Notes: generated by a model not told the origin, from the sequence alone. DNA of 41,233 nucleotides from Chitinophaga pinensis (GCF_007896845.1 NZ_VOHS01000041.1:1-41233), one strand, 5' to 3'. Shown: positions 28,601-33,251, numbered from the stretch's first letter. Program-made: numbers and translations.

Positions 28601-28838
28601 CCTGTGCGCTACTCGCAGCGCCAATCGTTTCTCCGGCTTTAACATACGCATAGTGCACCCCTGTATTGGTAAGTGACCATCCTGCTTTGGTAGCATTGGT
28701 GGAGACAAGGCATGCACGCCCTCCTCCTGCTCCATTGGGGTACAAATCCTTCGATCCTTCCGCACGGCTGTCCTGTGTGGCGAACAAACCGGCAAGAAGT
28801 AATAGAAGGGCAAATTTTGCTTTGTAAAATTTATCCAT
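19602..28838 (-). CDS. Giant DUF11-repeat adhesin with CHU_C (type IX, type B) sorting domain
   Basis: About 3,078 residues from MDKFYKAKFALLLLLAGLFATQDSRA, a good signal peptide; the open frame extends to 28976 but without one. The unique N-terminal ~490 residues contain strand-rich segments (LYVLTNDGYLFKVNNN, ITWLNVPKVIPTISNISVDG). About 18 DUF11-type repeats of about 131 residues follow (typical APGEDVTYTITVTNNGPSDA, PNGAVVTYTVVV, NLSNTAS). R1-R4 and R15-R18 are divergent and R5-R14 nearly identical. Then a cadherin-like/Ig module (VVTQPAHGTVVINEDGTIVY) and the C-terminal CHU_C domain (VPNVITPNGDGANDKL, IIYNRWNNVLYR, GTYYYTLKG), a type B substrate signal for type IX secretion. It is the first gene of the adhesin-PorP-OmpA operon. 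Predicted role: surface adhesion, possibly gliding; not SprB itself by sequence. Confidence 0.92.
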   Translation of the reverse strand: MDKFYKAKFALLLLLAGLFATQDSRAEGSKDLYPNGAGGGRACLVSTNATKAGWSLTNTGVHYAYVKAGETIGAASSAQGIGTGQLILTAPDGTVYSSTIGSTTVGQIANRTAEKAGPWSGYTPFTRVAGAGQTGLWKVEFIATLTPTQINEGAGANWTADENWVQNGSSSAICAWDVSVRSAASVIQSGRVYTNVLNMYVQHNDYQAKLYVLTNDGYLFKVNNNGLDGLGFVAFVNNKGLTDKGKDTDPPYYKSVAGTAYNNEIYTWDPRKDDGVYSVTHKMFYQVPDATLPTSAPQPGGKITWLNVPKVIPTISNISVDGVEGTSGQVSSKGAYIKFDANTIGTYRITLEGSGSFVTRKITGTAAKGANSIFWDGKDGAGVAPALGVANVVAKVQLQGSEIHFPFIDVETNRNGLIIEQLKDDHVTVENDIVYWADSTFSGGAGIASNPLINGNEGSGISSNSNGHKWGLDFGNNRTMDTWTYILGDVASKNTSLNIVRADLAIQSVGPSVGGTTQVYQGQPINYQVVVVNNGPSDVTGAPFAIKVPAGFTIASVSDVTYTTSCGTVNSAALTGGNYSALLDLPNGCVITFTFKGTPSTTGAINIETSIMRPKDVTDPDATNPDATVPPTDPHLECKNGTATENCNNIKYSNTVSAIPNVNIVVNKTTAATSYTPGGTVTYTFTVTNTSATNAASNVHVTDNAPGSTTIGNWTAAFTTGTGTLPAASGTGNINETITTLPAGAVVTYTVTVNVPGGFTGSLQNTASATSPDDAVTGDNTSTTPPIQVVPRANLVVSKSTGASYFIPGGTAVVYTVSVTNNGPDDAVNVNVTDNLPTGAAGMSWTATATAGVTLPATSGTGSVNEIIASLPNGSTVTYTVTVTTSAAYNSPLVNNASATSDLFDPVTSDNTSTVTLPPNRQSNIGVVKSTTSTTFAPGEDVTYTFTVTNHGPSDGSAVSVTDVAPAGTTIKSWTAAITTGTATVPVTSGTGDIHETITELPNGSVVTYTVVVATPPNFSGNLSNTATANNATDPTGTNDASTTTPITPSPKADIVVVKSTAATTFAPGEDVTYTITVTNNGPSEATNVTLTDNAPTGTTITSWTAVATTGTVSLPNVSGSGDINEGIPVLPSGAVATYTVVVSTPARFTGNLVNTANATSADVADPVTTNNTSTSTLTPTPKADIAVVKSTTSTSFAPGEDVIYTITVTNNGPSDAANVVVTDNAPTGTTIKSWTAVVTTGTVTLPAASGTGNINESITKVPNGAVVTYTVVVSTPASFTANLSNTASGSSDATDPVSANNNSTTTGIAPAPKADIAVVKSTTATSFAPGEDVTYTITVTNNGPSDAANVVVTDNAPTGTTIKSWTAAVTTGTVTLPAVSGTGNISQTIAKVPNGAVVTYTVVVATPASFTANLSNTAAGSSDATDPVPANNSSTTTGITPSPKADIAVVKATTATTFAPGEDVTYTITVTNNGPSDAANVKVIDNAPAGTTIKSWSAVVTTGTVTLPAASGTGNINETIAKVPDGAVVTYTVVVSTPASFTANLSNTASGSSDATDLVPANNNSTTTGITPAPKADIAVVKSTTSTSFAPGEDVIYTITVTNNGPSDAANVVVTDNAPTGTTIKSWTAVVTTGTVTLPAASGTGNINESITKVPNGAVVTYTVVVSTPATFTANLSNTASGSSDATDPVPANNNSTTTGITPSPKADIAVVKSTTATTFAPGEDVTYTITVTNNGPSDAANVVVTDNAPTGTTIKSWTAAVTTGTVTLPAASGTGNISQTIAKVPNGAVVTYTVVVATPASFTANLSNTASGSSDATDPVPANNSSTTTGITPSPKADIAVVKATTATTFAPGEDVTYTITITNNGPSDAPNVKVIDNAPTGTTIKSWTAAVKTGTVTLPAASGTGNISQTIAKVPNGAAVTYAVVVSTPASFTANLSNTASATSDATDNTPANNTSTTTGITPSPKADIAVVKTTTATTFAPGEDVTYTITVTNNGPSDAANVKVIDNAPTGTTIKSWTAAVKTGTVTLPAASGTGNISQTIAKMPNGAAVTYTVVVSTPASFTANLSNTASATSDVTDNLPANNTSTTTGIVPAPKADIAVVKATTATTFAPGEDVTYTITVTNNGPSDAANVKVIDNAPTGTTIKSWTAAVKTGTVTLPATSGTGNISQTIAKVPNGAAVTYTVVVATPASFTANLSNTASATSDATDNTPANNTSTTTGITPSPKADIAVVKTTTATVFAPGEDVIYTITVTNNGPSDAPNVKVIDNAPTGTTIKSWTAAVKTGTVTLPAASGTGNISQTIAKMPNGTAVTYTVVVSTPASFTANLSNTASATSDATDNTPGNNTSTTTGLTPTAKADVEVVKTLKNTAQTTFKPGEDVFYYITIKNNGPSDAKNVNIKDVAPAGTNIFYWGVNILNGTVTLPDRNGNTDINETVALLPAGAVIRYEVGVKVHADHTGNLTNTATISSTTTDAVPGNNTSTSPALTDAAKADVVVAKKLKDAAQTSAIAGLPLEYVITVTNNGPDAAAVVKVKDAAPAGTTISTWTATAVSGSPDLTETSGTGNIDAVINNLPSGAVVAYNVTVQIPGNYSAATISNTATASSQTADPVTANNNSTTPALPVVAVADLQINKTTAAQDYVPGRTLEYTIDVTNVGPSTAKGVNVKDIAPAGTTINTWTATVANGTVTLPANNGVGDLDQTIAVMAANAVVRYSVVVSVPVDFRGDISNTATVTGTITDNDQTNNSSTTAVLKPVESADLEVTKQLKDPSQKNFVAGKDVVYLITVKNNGPAPATKVNIKDLAPAGTTIGSWTATVTNGTVTLPNASGTGDLNETIAMMPDQSVVTYEVVVKTPDTYQGALVNTVDVSSETSDPAPTCAACTAPAVAADPLPEADTDDYGNVRADNPVTIPVLKNDKPGDNNTPLDPKSVEVVTQPAHGTVVINEDGTIVYTPAQGYNGPDSFTYRVQDQNGSWSNVATVNMNIVPDEVTVPNVITPNGDGANDKLEIKGLNKFVQNEIIIYNRWNNVLYRKQNYQSDWDGQGLNAGTYYYTLKGLDANGQWHTYNGYIMLLR
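21756..25685 (-). repeat. Ten in-frame tandem repeats, exact 393-bp period (R5-R14)
   Basis: The boundary motif coding KADI(A/V) recurs at 25685, 25292, 24899, 24506, 24113, 23720, 23327, 22934, 22541 and 22148, with the next unit starting at 21755. Every step is 393 bp (131 codons), so no unit has gained or lost a codon. R6 and R9 share long runs of almost identical bases, as do R7 with R10 and R8/R11/R14 in part. Sequences therefore match best at three-unit (1,179-bp) distance. This is a likely site of recombination and of assembly collapse. Confidence 0.9.
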
Positions 28839-29092
28839 CTGTATTGAATAAGTGATAAAACCTCCAGCCGGCTGTCTCCGGCATGGAAATAGTATTCCCA
28901 GACAGAGACAGTATGTCTCTGCAATTATTTGCTGTAAGAATGCGTGTTGTGATGATGAACGGGCATGCACAGGCACATAGGATACAGGTGTCCTTTACAT
29001 TATTTCCGTCTCAGGTTAATTTTACTCTTTTCTGCACAGGTTACACTTTCACAGGATCGGGTGTCTTTTGTGAGTTTTCTCCTATCAACAAC

Positions 29093-29124
29093 ATAGTATC
29101 TTATAGTATCTCGGTATAGTATCT
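29093..29124. repeat. Triple direct repeat of ATAGTATCT
   Basis: Exact 9-mer copies at 29093-29101, 29103-29111 and 29116-29124, spaced 10 and 13 bp start to start. Near-helical spacing suggests repeated protein binding sites upstream of or within the adhesin leader. Confidence 0.55.
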
Positions 29125-29175
29125 CTTAGCAGCTGCACAAAACGCCTGTACGAAAACAGGTACAGCTTTGCCCGA

Positions 29176-29183
29176 CAAAATTA
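29176..29183 (-). promoter_or_regulatory. -7 element candidate for the adhesin operon
   Basis: The minus strand reads TAATTTTG, an exact TAnnTTTG match. No proper -33 element lies 19-21 bp upstream; instead the inverted repeat 29197-29228 begins 14 bp away, as expected for an activator-dependent promoter. A guess from position. Confidence 0.3.
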
Positions 29184-29196
29184 CTTCAGGCCTTTT

Positions 29197-29228
29197 CAAA
29201 CATGTATAGTAAATATTTGACATGTTTG
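29197..29228. promoter_or_regulatory. Inverted repeat, operator candidate
   Basis: CAAACATGT and ACATGTTTG form a perfect 9-bp inverted repeat with a 14-bp spacer, one and a half helical turns between arms centre-adjacent. It lies between the divergent -7 candidates and so could control both genes. Confidence 0.5.
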
Positions 29229-29244
29229 TAGTACAATTACTACA
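29227..29244. promoter_or_regulatory. Palindrome TGTAGTACAATTACTACA, operator candidate
   Basis: Perfect 7-bp arms TGTAGTA / TACTACA with a 4-bp centre, overlapping the end of the preceding inverted repeat by 2 bp. It lies about 33-50 bp upstream of the plus-strand -7 candidate, a suitable place for LuxR-type activator or autoregulator binding. Confidence 0.5.
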
Positions 29245-29276
29245 GCCTGTCATTAGTGTTCCTTCGCAAAATATTA

Positions 29277-29284
29277 TAACTTTG
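29277..29284 (+). promoter_or_regulatory. -7 element candidate for the LuxR-type regulator
   Basis: TAACTTTG matches TAnnTTTG exactly, 68 bp before the start codon. The -33 region is weak. Confidence 0.35.
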
Positions 29285-29352
29285 TTCTATATGCCTGATG
29301 CAGCAGGCTCAGTAACCATAGACCTATTTATATCCTATTTATCCGCTAGTGA

Positions 29353-29961
29353 ATGAACTATATCCTGATTGCCCATGAACCCTCCATCATGCGATGTGGC
29401 CTGTCTCAGATTATTTCGATGCTACCCGCACCTGTGACCGTCCTCATGGTGGAAACAACCGCTGAAATGGCTTCGGCTTTACAGCAACAATCATTCGACC
29501 TGCTCATATTAAGCAGACATTTGCCGGGAACTGATACCTTGTCGATGATGAAAATGGTAAAAGAAAAGCATCCTCCTACGAAGATATTGCTGTTCACTTC
29601 CCGTGAAGAAAAAACAAGAATAGTTGACGTACTGTTTGAAACAGCAGATGGGTATCTCAGTAACAAATCATCTGAAGAAGATATCAGTCTGACGATCTCT
29701 GTTCTCGTGCCCGGACATAAGCGTTTATCACCTTTACGTTCTGCATTCTCTAACCCGCTGGAACAACTTTCCAGCCGGGAAATAGAAGTCATGAACCTGC
29801 TGGCACAAGGCCTTCCGCTGCTGAAAATTGCCGCTCATATGGAGCTGCAGGTTACTACTGTGAGTACTTACAAAACCCGCATCTTCAAGAAGCTGGAAAT
29901 CAACTCTATAGTAGAGCTGCTGGATAAGGTCAGAACCTACGGCATACGCAAACTCGCTTAA
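29353..29961 (+). CDS. LuxR/NarL-type regulator with degenerate receiver domain
   Basis: A 202-residue DNA-binding protein. Residues 1-125 have the receiver fold but lack its chemistry: the acidic pair is H8-E9 (LIAHEPSIMRCG) and the phospho-acceptor position is Ser54 (FDLLILSRHLPGTD, where Asp is expected two before the usual M/L-P-G). The switch Thr region is LLFTSREEK. Residues about 137-195 form an intact LuxR helix-turn-helix (LSSREIEVMNLLAQGLP, IAAHMELQVTTVSTYKTRIF, KKLEINS). It should therefore work without phosphorylation, by ligand, partner or level. It is divergent from the giant adhesin operon and is the obvious candidate to control it. A terminator follows directly. Confidence 0.9.
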   Translation: MNYILIAHEPSIMRCGLSQIISMLPAPVTVLMVETTAEMASALQQQSFDLLILSRHLPGTDTLSMMKMVKEKHPPTKILLFTSREEKTRIVDVLFETADGYLSNKSSEEDISLTISVLVPGHKRLSPLRSAFSNPLEQLSSREIEVMNLLAQGLPLLKIAAHMELQVTTVSTYKTRIFKKLEINSIVELLDKVRTYGIRKLA

Positions 29962-29966
29962 CGATG

Positions 29967-29989
29967 AAAGCCCCTTCCACAGGGGCTTT
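29967..29989 (+). terminator. Terminator hairpin after the LuxR-type gene
   Basis: AAAGCCCCT / AGGGGCTTT, a perfect 9-bp stem with a 5-nt loop, starting 6 nt after the stop codon. The following T-run is short. Confidence 0.65.
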
Positions 29990-30102
29990 CCGCTATAATA
30001 AATTAAATTTTCACCATTTGAATAATAGTCATAACTTCGTTATTCAGCTATAACCCCAGGCTGCATCATAACATTATTCATTGCCCCAAATCACCTTTCT
30101 AA

Positions 30103-30492
30103 ATGGAAAAGCCACTACGAATTGTCATTTATCTTGTACTCGCATTAACCGTTATTAACGCACTCATTACTTTCTTTGAGAAAAGCCAGTTAAAACAAAT
30201 TCAAAACAACATCGAAGCCTCCCAAAGAAATATTGACACAGCACTGAACTATATCAATGCCTCCCGCGCCAGACTGGATTCATTACAGGGAGACGTCGAT
30301 AAGTTCAAATATTACATCAAAAACATACAGGCAAACGTCTCTATTTTGAACACCAAAAAAGAGATCGAGGAAGCAAAGTCTAATGCCAAACTGAAAGAGA
30401 CCGTTGAAGAACTGAATGCAAAAGTCAAAACATTTAAAGAAGAACTGAAAGCTACAGACAGTCTTCCTCCCATTGATGTAAAACCCCTGTAA
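30103..30492 (+). CDS. Small membrane-anchored coiled-coil protein, unknown function
   Basis: A 129-residue protein. One N-terminal membrane segment (IVIYLVLALTVINALITFF, about 7-25) is followed by a long charged helix with heptad-like spacing (QIQNNIEASQRNIDTAL, RARLDSLQGDVDKFKYYI, KETVEELNAKVKTFKEEL) and a short Pro-rich tail (DSLPPIDVKPL). With no signal cleavage site it is probably an inner-membrane protein with a periplasmic coiled coil, though the orientation is a guess. I recognise no family. It is 15 nt upstream of the next gene, so the two form an operon. Confidence 0.75.
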   Translation: MEKPLRIVIYLVLALTVINALITFFEKSQLKQIQNNIEASQRNIDTALNYINASRARLDSLQGDVDKFKYYIKNIQANVSILNTKKEIEEAKSNAKLKETVEELNAKVKTFKEELKATDSLPPIDVKPL

Positions 30493-30507
30493 ACTGATAA
30501 CCGACAT

Positions 30508-31083
30508 ATGAAACCATTATCTATCCACCACAAGCTGCTGCTTGTGCTGTTCCTCTGCCTTGCCGTTCAACAGGGATACAGCCAGGACATGCTCAAAACG
30601 TTTAAAGACAGCTCCGGCACAAGTGTATACAGTGTCTATAGAGGCGATACCCTCCTGATACATTGTGATACCGCTTTTATCGTCAACAAGAATACCTTCA
30701 ACATCTACAAAAAATACTACGATAAAACACGCCAGGGTAGTTCTTCCTTCAAAGGCATTATGGACAGCTACGAAAGCATGATCCGACAACAGGACACCAT
30801 GTTGCGCACAAAAGAGTTCTATTACCAGCAGATGAAACACCAGATGGATTCACTGACTAACAACTCGCTCGCCTTTATGGATAAAACGAGTATTAGTCTG
30901 CAGGGCATCTCTTCCTCACTCGACAAAGCCACCTCCAGCCTCGTTGAAACACAAAAACTACTGGAAGAGTCCCGGAAGATGCTGGAAGAAGAACGCAAAA
31001 AGCGGAATGCAAGAGCTCTGAAATTTGGTATAGGCGGCGTCGCTATCGGAGCATTGATCACAGCACTGATCATGGCAAATTAG
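30508..31083 (+). CDS. Exported coiled-coil protein with C-terminal membrane segment, unknown function
   Basis: A 191-residue protein. The signal peptide (KLLLVLFLCLAVQQGYSQ, cleaved about residue 26) leads into a small strand-rich domain with SVYRGDTLLIHCDTAFIV and NTFNIYKKYYDKT. A coiled-coil region (MIRQQDTMLRTKEFYYQQ, LLEESRKMLEEERKKRN) is followed by a single C-terminal membrane segment GGVAIGALITALIMAN. Its topology is the mirror image of the preceding protein, which has an N-terminal anchor, so the two could bridge or pair through their coiled coils. No known family. A long hairpin follows the stop codon. Confidence 0.75.
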   Translation: MKPLSIHHKLLLVLFLCLAVQQGYSQDMLKTFKDSSGTSVYSVYRGDTLLIHCDTAFIVNKNTFNIYKKYYDKTRQGSSSFKGIMDSYESMIRQQDTMLRTKEFYYQQMKHQMDSLTNNSLAFMDKTSISLQGISSSLDKATSSLVETQKLLEESRKMLEEERKKRNARALKFGIGGVAIGALITALIMAN

Positions 31084-31109
31084 GCCTTTTATACCCTCTT
31101 ATAAACACA

Positions 31110-31160
31110 ATATAGCATCGGTATACTGTTCATACCCTGAACAGTATATTGATGCTATAT
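31110..31160. terminator. Long imperfect palindrome after the coiled-coil pair
   Basis: Two nested arm pairs give a 22-position stem: ATATAGCATC-gg-TATACTGTTC against GAACAGTATA-tt-GATGCTATAT with a 7-nt loop (31132-31138). Only the central GG/TT positions are mismatched and these can pair as G-U. There is no U-tract after it, so it may be a 3' stabiliser or an inserted palindromic element and not a simple terminator. Confidence 0.5.
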
Positions 31161-31245
31161 ACATTTCAGGGACATATTTCTTAATCAGGAACAAGTTTTT
31201 AACGTCTTATCAGATCGAACTTCATATAATCAAAACAATAAGACA

Positions 31246-31681
31246 ATGAATTCCAGCTCAGTCAATTTCTCACAGATATTTCTACGGATCGCATTCGCTT
31301 TGTCACTTTTCTCCGCTGTAGCAGACAGATTCGGTTTATGGGGCCCTCCCGGTTCTCCAAATGCGTCGTGGGGAGATTGGGAACACTTTCTGGCCTACTC
31401 CAACACATTAAATGCTTATGCCCCCCCCTTTCTTAGGTAACATACTCGCTATTACTGCCACCGCCGCTGAAATCATCTTCGGTTTCATGCTTCTGACCGG
31501 CTATAAAACCAGGATAGCAGCATGGGGTACCTTCCTGCTGATGATTGCCTTCGCCCTGACTATGACCTTTAGCGTCGGTCCAAAAGCACCACTGAACTAT
31601 GCTGTATGGACCTGTGCAGGTGCAGCCGCCTTACTGGGATCAGTCACCCGCTACAAATGGAGTGTTGATAACCTTAAATAA
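31246..31681 (+). pseudogene. DoxX-family membrane protein, frameshift in a C8 tract
   Basis: Reconstructed as about 144 residues with four membrane segments: IFLRIAFALSLFSAVADRFGLWGPPG, then AITATAAEIIFGFMLLTGYKT, WGTFLLMIAFALTMTF and NYAVWTCAGAAALLGS (segments quoted in part). Frame 1 runs from the start to 31440; frame 2 continues from about 31426 to 31681. The break lies in a run of eight C (31421-31428); seven C would restore LNAYAPPFLGNILAI. It could be a sequencing error or a real slippage switch. DoxX proteins are integral membrane proteins with redox or quinone links in some species, but the role here is unknown. Confidence 0.78.
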
Positions 31682-31802
31682 GTTTTTTCATTTTGCTTTC
31701 ATAAACGCCTGTCAGGGTACCTTTTGGTATTATGACAGGCGTTTTCCCACTTCTATATTTACCCCAAAACAGCAACTATTTATTGTAAATCGATAAATTT
31801 AT

Positions 31803-31834
31803 TTTGTATTATAATAAACTTCAGTTTACCTTTG
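31803..31834 (+). promoter_or_regulatory. Promoter of the DUF2975-HTH operon
   Basis: TTTG at 31803-31806, 20-bp spacer, TACCTTTG at 31827-31834. This is a full match to the Bacteroidota -33/-7 arrangement TTTG-N19-21-TAnnTTTG. Transcription would start about 14 nt before the ATG at 31855. Confidence 0.7.
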
Positions 31835-31849
31835 GGTCATAAACCCAAA
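31831..31849 (+). promoter_or_regulatory. Inverted repeat operator at the DUF2975-HTH promoter
   Basis: TTTGGGT and ACCCAAA with a 5-bp spacer overlap the -7 element and the predicted start of transcription. A likely target for the small HTH protein encoded second in the operon, giving autorepression. Confidence 0.55.
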
Positions 31850-31854
31850 CATGT

Positions 31855-32478
31855 ATGAAACCTAAATCCATTATTACCATACTAAATATATTGATTACGT
31901 CCACCTATTATCTTACCCTATTGATAGCTATCCTCCTGATCTCTCTTTGGATATTCTTTTTCGTTACAGGAAATTCAGCTGCCAATAGTATTCCCGGAGG
32001 ACTCACCCACGAGGTGGTTTCTTTCGCAAAAACGGAACAGCCGGCTATTCAACACTATGCAACTGACAGCACCCTTTCCTATACAGCCATTCAAAATAAG
32101 TACACACTGACCGCCAAACCGCTTTCCAGCCTTGGCAGCTATTCCCATGTCTACAGCGCCCTGAAGTTTGTCATATGGTTACTCATACTCAAAACCCTTA
32201 TGAATATCTTCAAAACACTGAACCCGGAACGTCCGTTTACACCTGCAATCGTGGTGTTATTAAAGCGGCTGTCTATCCTGTTTGTTGCAGCTGATATACT
32301 GAAAATCTTACATTATGCCGTTTTCAGCAGGTTCATGGATCACCTTATACCTGCGCTTAAGTTTTCACTGAACATTGAAGTAGGCTCCGGTATCATTACC
32401 GGACTTATTATCTGGATCATTGCCGTGGTATATCAACGCGGACTGGAAATGCAGACTGAAAACGAATTAACTGTATAA
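31855..32478 (+). CDS. DUF2975 integral membrane protein
   Basis: A 207-residue protein with four predicted membrane segments (IITILNILITSTYYLTLLIA, ALKFVIWLLILKTLMNIF, AIVVLLKRLSILFVAADIL, GSGIITGLIIWIIAVVYQRG). The third and fourth segments with the LNPERPFTP loop are typical of DUF2975 proteins. The family has no assigned reaction and is regularly encoded beside a YozG-like HTH protein, exactly as here with a 2-bp gap. The start is the second of two overlapping ATGs (31851 is out of frame). Confidence 0.88.
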   Translation: MKPKSIITILNILITSTYYLTLLIAILLISLWIFFFVTGNSAANSIPGGLTHEVVSFAKTEQPAIQHYATDSTLSYTAIQNKYTLTAKPLSSLGSYSHVYSALKFVIWLLILKTLMNIFKTLNPERPFTPAIVVLLKRLSILFVAADILKILHYAVFSRFMDHLIPALKFSLNIEVGSGIITGLIIWIIAVVYQRGLEMQTENELTV

Positions 32479-32480
32479 AT

Positions 32481-32696
32481 ATGCCTATCGTCATAAATCT
32501 GGACGTCATGCTGGCGAAAAGAAAAATGTCACTGACAGAACTAAGTGAAAAGGTAGATATCACCATGTCCAACCTCTCTATCCTGAAGACAGGCAAAGCA
32601 AAAGCTATCCGCCTTGAAACACTGGATGCCATATGCGCCGTGTTACACTGTCAGCCGGGAGATCTTCTGGAGTACGTGGAAGAAGGAAAACATTAA
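32481..32696 (+). CDS. YozG-like helix-turn-helix regulator (Cro/CI type)
   Basis: A 71-residue protein that is almost entirely an XRE-family domain: VMLAKRKMSLTELSEKVDIT, NLSILKTGKAKAIRLETLDA and ICAVLHCQPGDLLEYVEE (QPGDLLEY being typical of the YozG/Xre group). It follows the DUF2975 gene after 2 bp and is presumably translated with it. It probably represses its own operon through the inverted repeat at 31831-31849. Confidence 0.9.
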   Translation: MPIVINLDVMLAKRKMSLTELSEKVDITMSNLSILKTGKAKAIRLETLDAICAVLHCQPGDLLEYVEEGKH

Positions 32697-32826
32697 GTAT
32701 TTTTGAGAACTGTTTCCCTCTGCTAAGACAGCATCAGATAGCCTGTTTAATAATGCTATCTTTGTATCAAGACACTACTACGATAAAGTACTGTAAATCA
32801 ATAAGATCTGTTGATCAAGTCCACCT

Positions 32827-32914
32827 ATACTCCGTGTATAAAGCATGTATACTCCGTGTATAAAGCATGTATACTTCGGGTATCAGGTATGTATGTTTCG
32901 TGTATGAAGTATGC
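32827..32914. repeat. Four tandem copies of a 22-bp unit
   Basis: Copies at 32827-32848 and 32849-32870 are identical (core ACTCCGTGTATAAAGCATGT). Copies at 32871-32892 and 32893-32914 are degenerate but keep the TTCG/GTAT and ATGT/ATGC framework at the same spacing. Confidence 0.8.
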
Positions 32915-32977
32915 ACGAAACCCGGATTGTCTGCAAAGAAACTATTATATCAATGCTGCTTTTCGACATTAAACAGT

Positions 32978-33052
32978 ACTTATCTAATACTTACTCTACG
33001 TTAGGCTTACGATAAAAACGTAAGTCTGACGTAGAGTAAGTATTAGATAAGT
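32978..33052. repeat. Near-perfect 34-bp inverted repeat with 7-nt loop
   Basis: Left arm 32978-33011, loop ATAAAAA (33012-33018), right arm 33019-33052. Both arms begin or end in ACTTATCTAATACTTACTC and its complement. Only two positions differ between arms (near TTAGGC), and both can pair as G-U in RNA. Far longer than an ordinary terminator stem and with no U-tract on either side. Confidence 0.85.
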
Positions 33053-33222
33053 CTATATCTTCCTACCGGAAGATCCCGCCCTTCTCTCCTTCCCCCAGTC
33101 ATCAGGTATACCTCCCTCTCAGATTCCCACCTTTAATATCATCGTCTCATTGTCAATAATATAGCGCTTATCATCCTACTCTTCCGATACTCCATATCTG
33201 CCTATAACTTCTTAATTTTTAA

Positions 33223-33251
33223 TTGACAATTCCTAATTTTTACTACATTTG
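33223..33251 (+). promoter_or_regulatory. Promoter of the MarR-GNAT gene
   Basis: TTG at 33223-33225, 18-bp spacer, TACATTTG at 33244-33251, close to the Bacteroidota consensus. The start codon is 40 bp downstream. Confidence 0.5.

Larger units (their letters stand above)
28839..29352. other. 514-bp divergent intergenic region between adhesin and LuxR-type genes
   Basis: No gene is visible. It holds two small hairpins in the predicted adhesin leader: GCCGG / CCGGC at 28867-28882, and CAGAGACA-GTA-TGTCTCTG at 28903-28921. It also holds a triple direct repeat (29093-29124), two palindromes (29197-29244) and -7-like elements for both strands. If the adhesin promoter is at 29176-29183, its leader would be about 330 nt. 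Confidence 0.6.

Noticed and set aside
32827..32914. CRISPR array
   Set aside because: The 22-bp units are directly tandem with no unique spacers, there are only four, and no cas gene is in the window.
32978..33052. Integron attC site
   Set aside because: The arms do not carry the RYYYAAC/GTTRRRY ends and there is no integrase or cassette gene nearby.
32757..33052. Transposon with terminal inverted repeats
   Set aside because: The inverted arms are only 7 bp apart, no transposase is present and no target-site duplication is evident.
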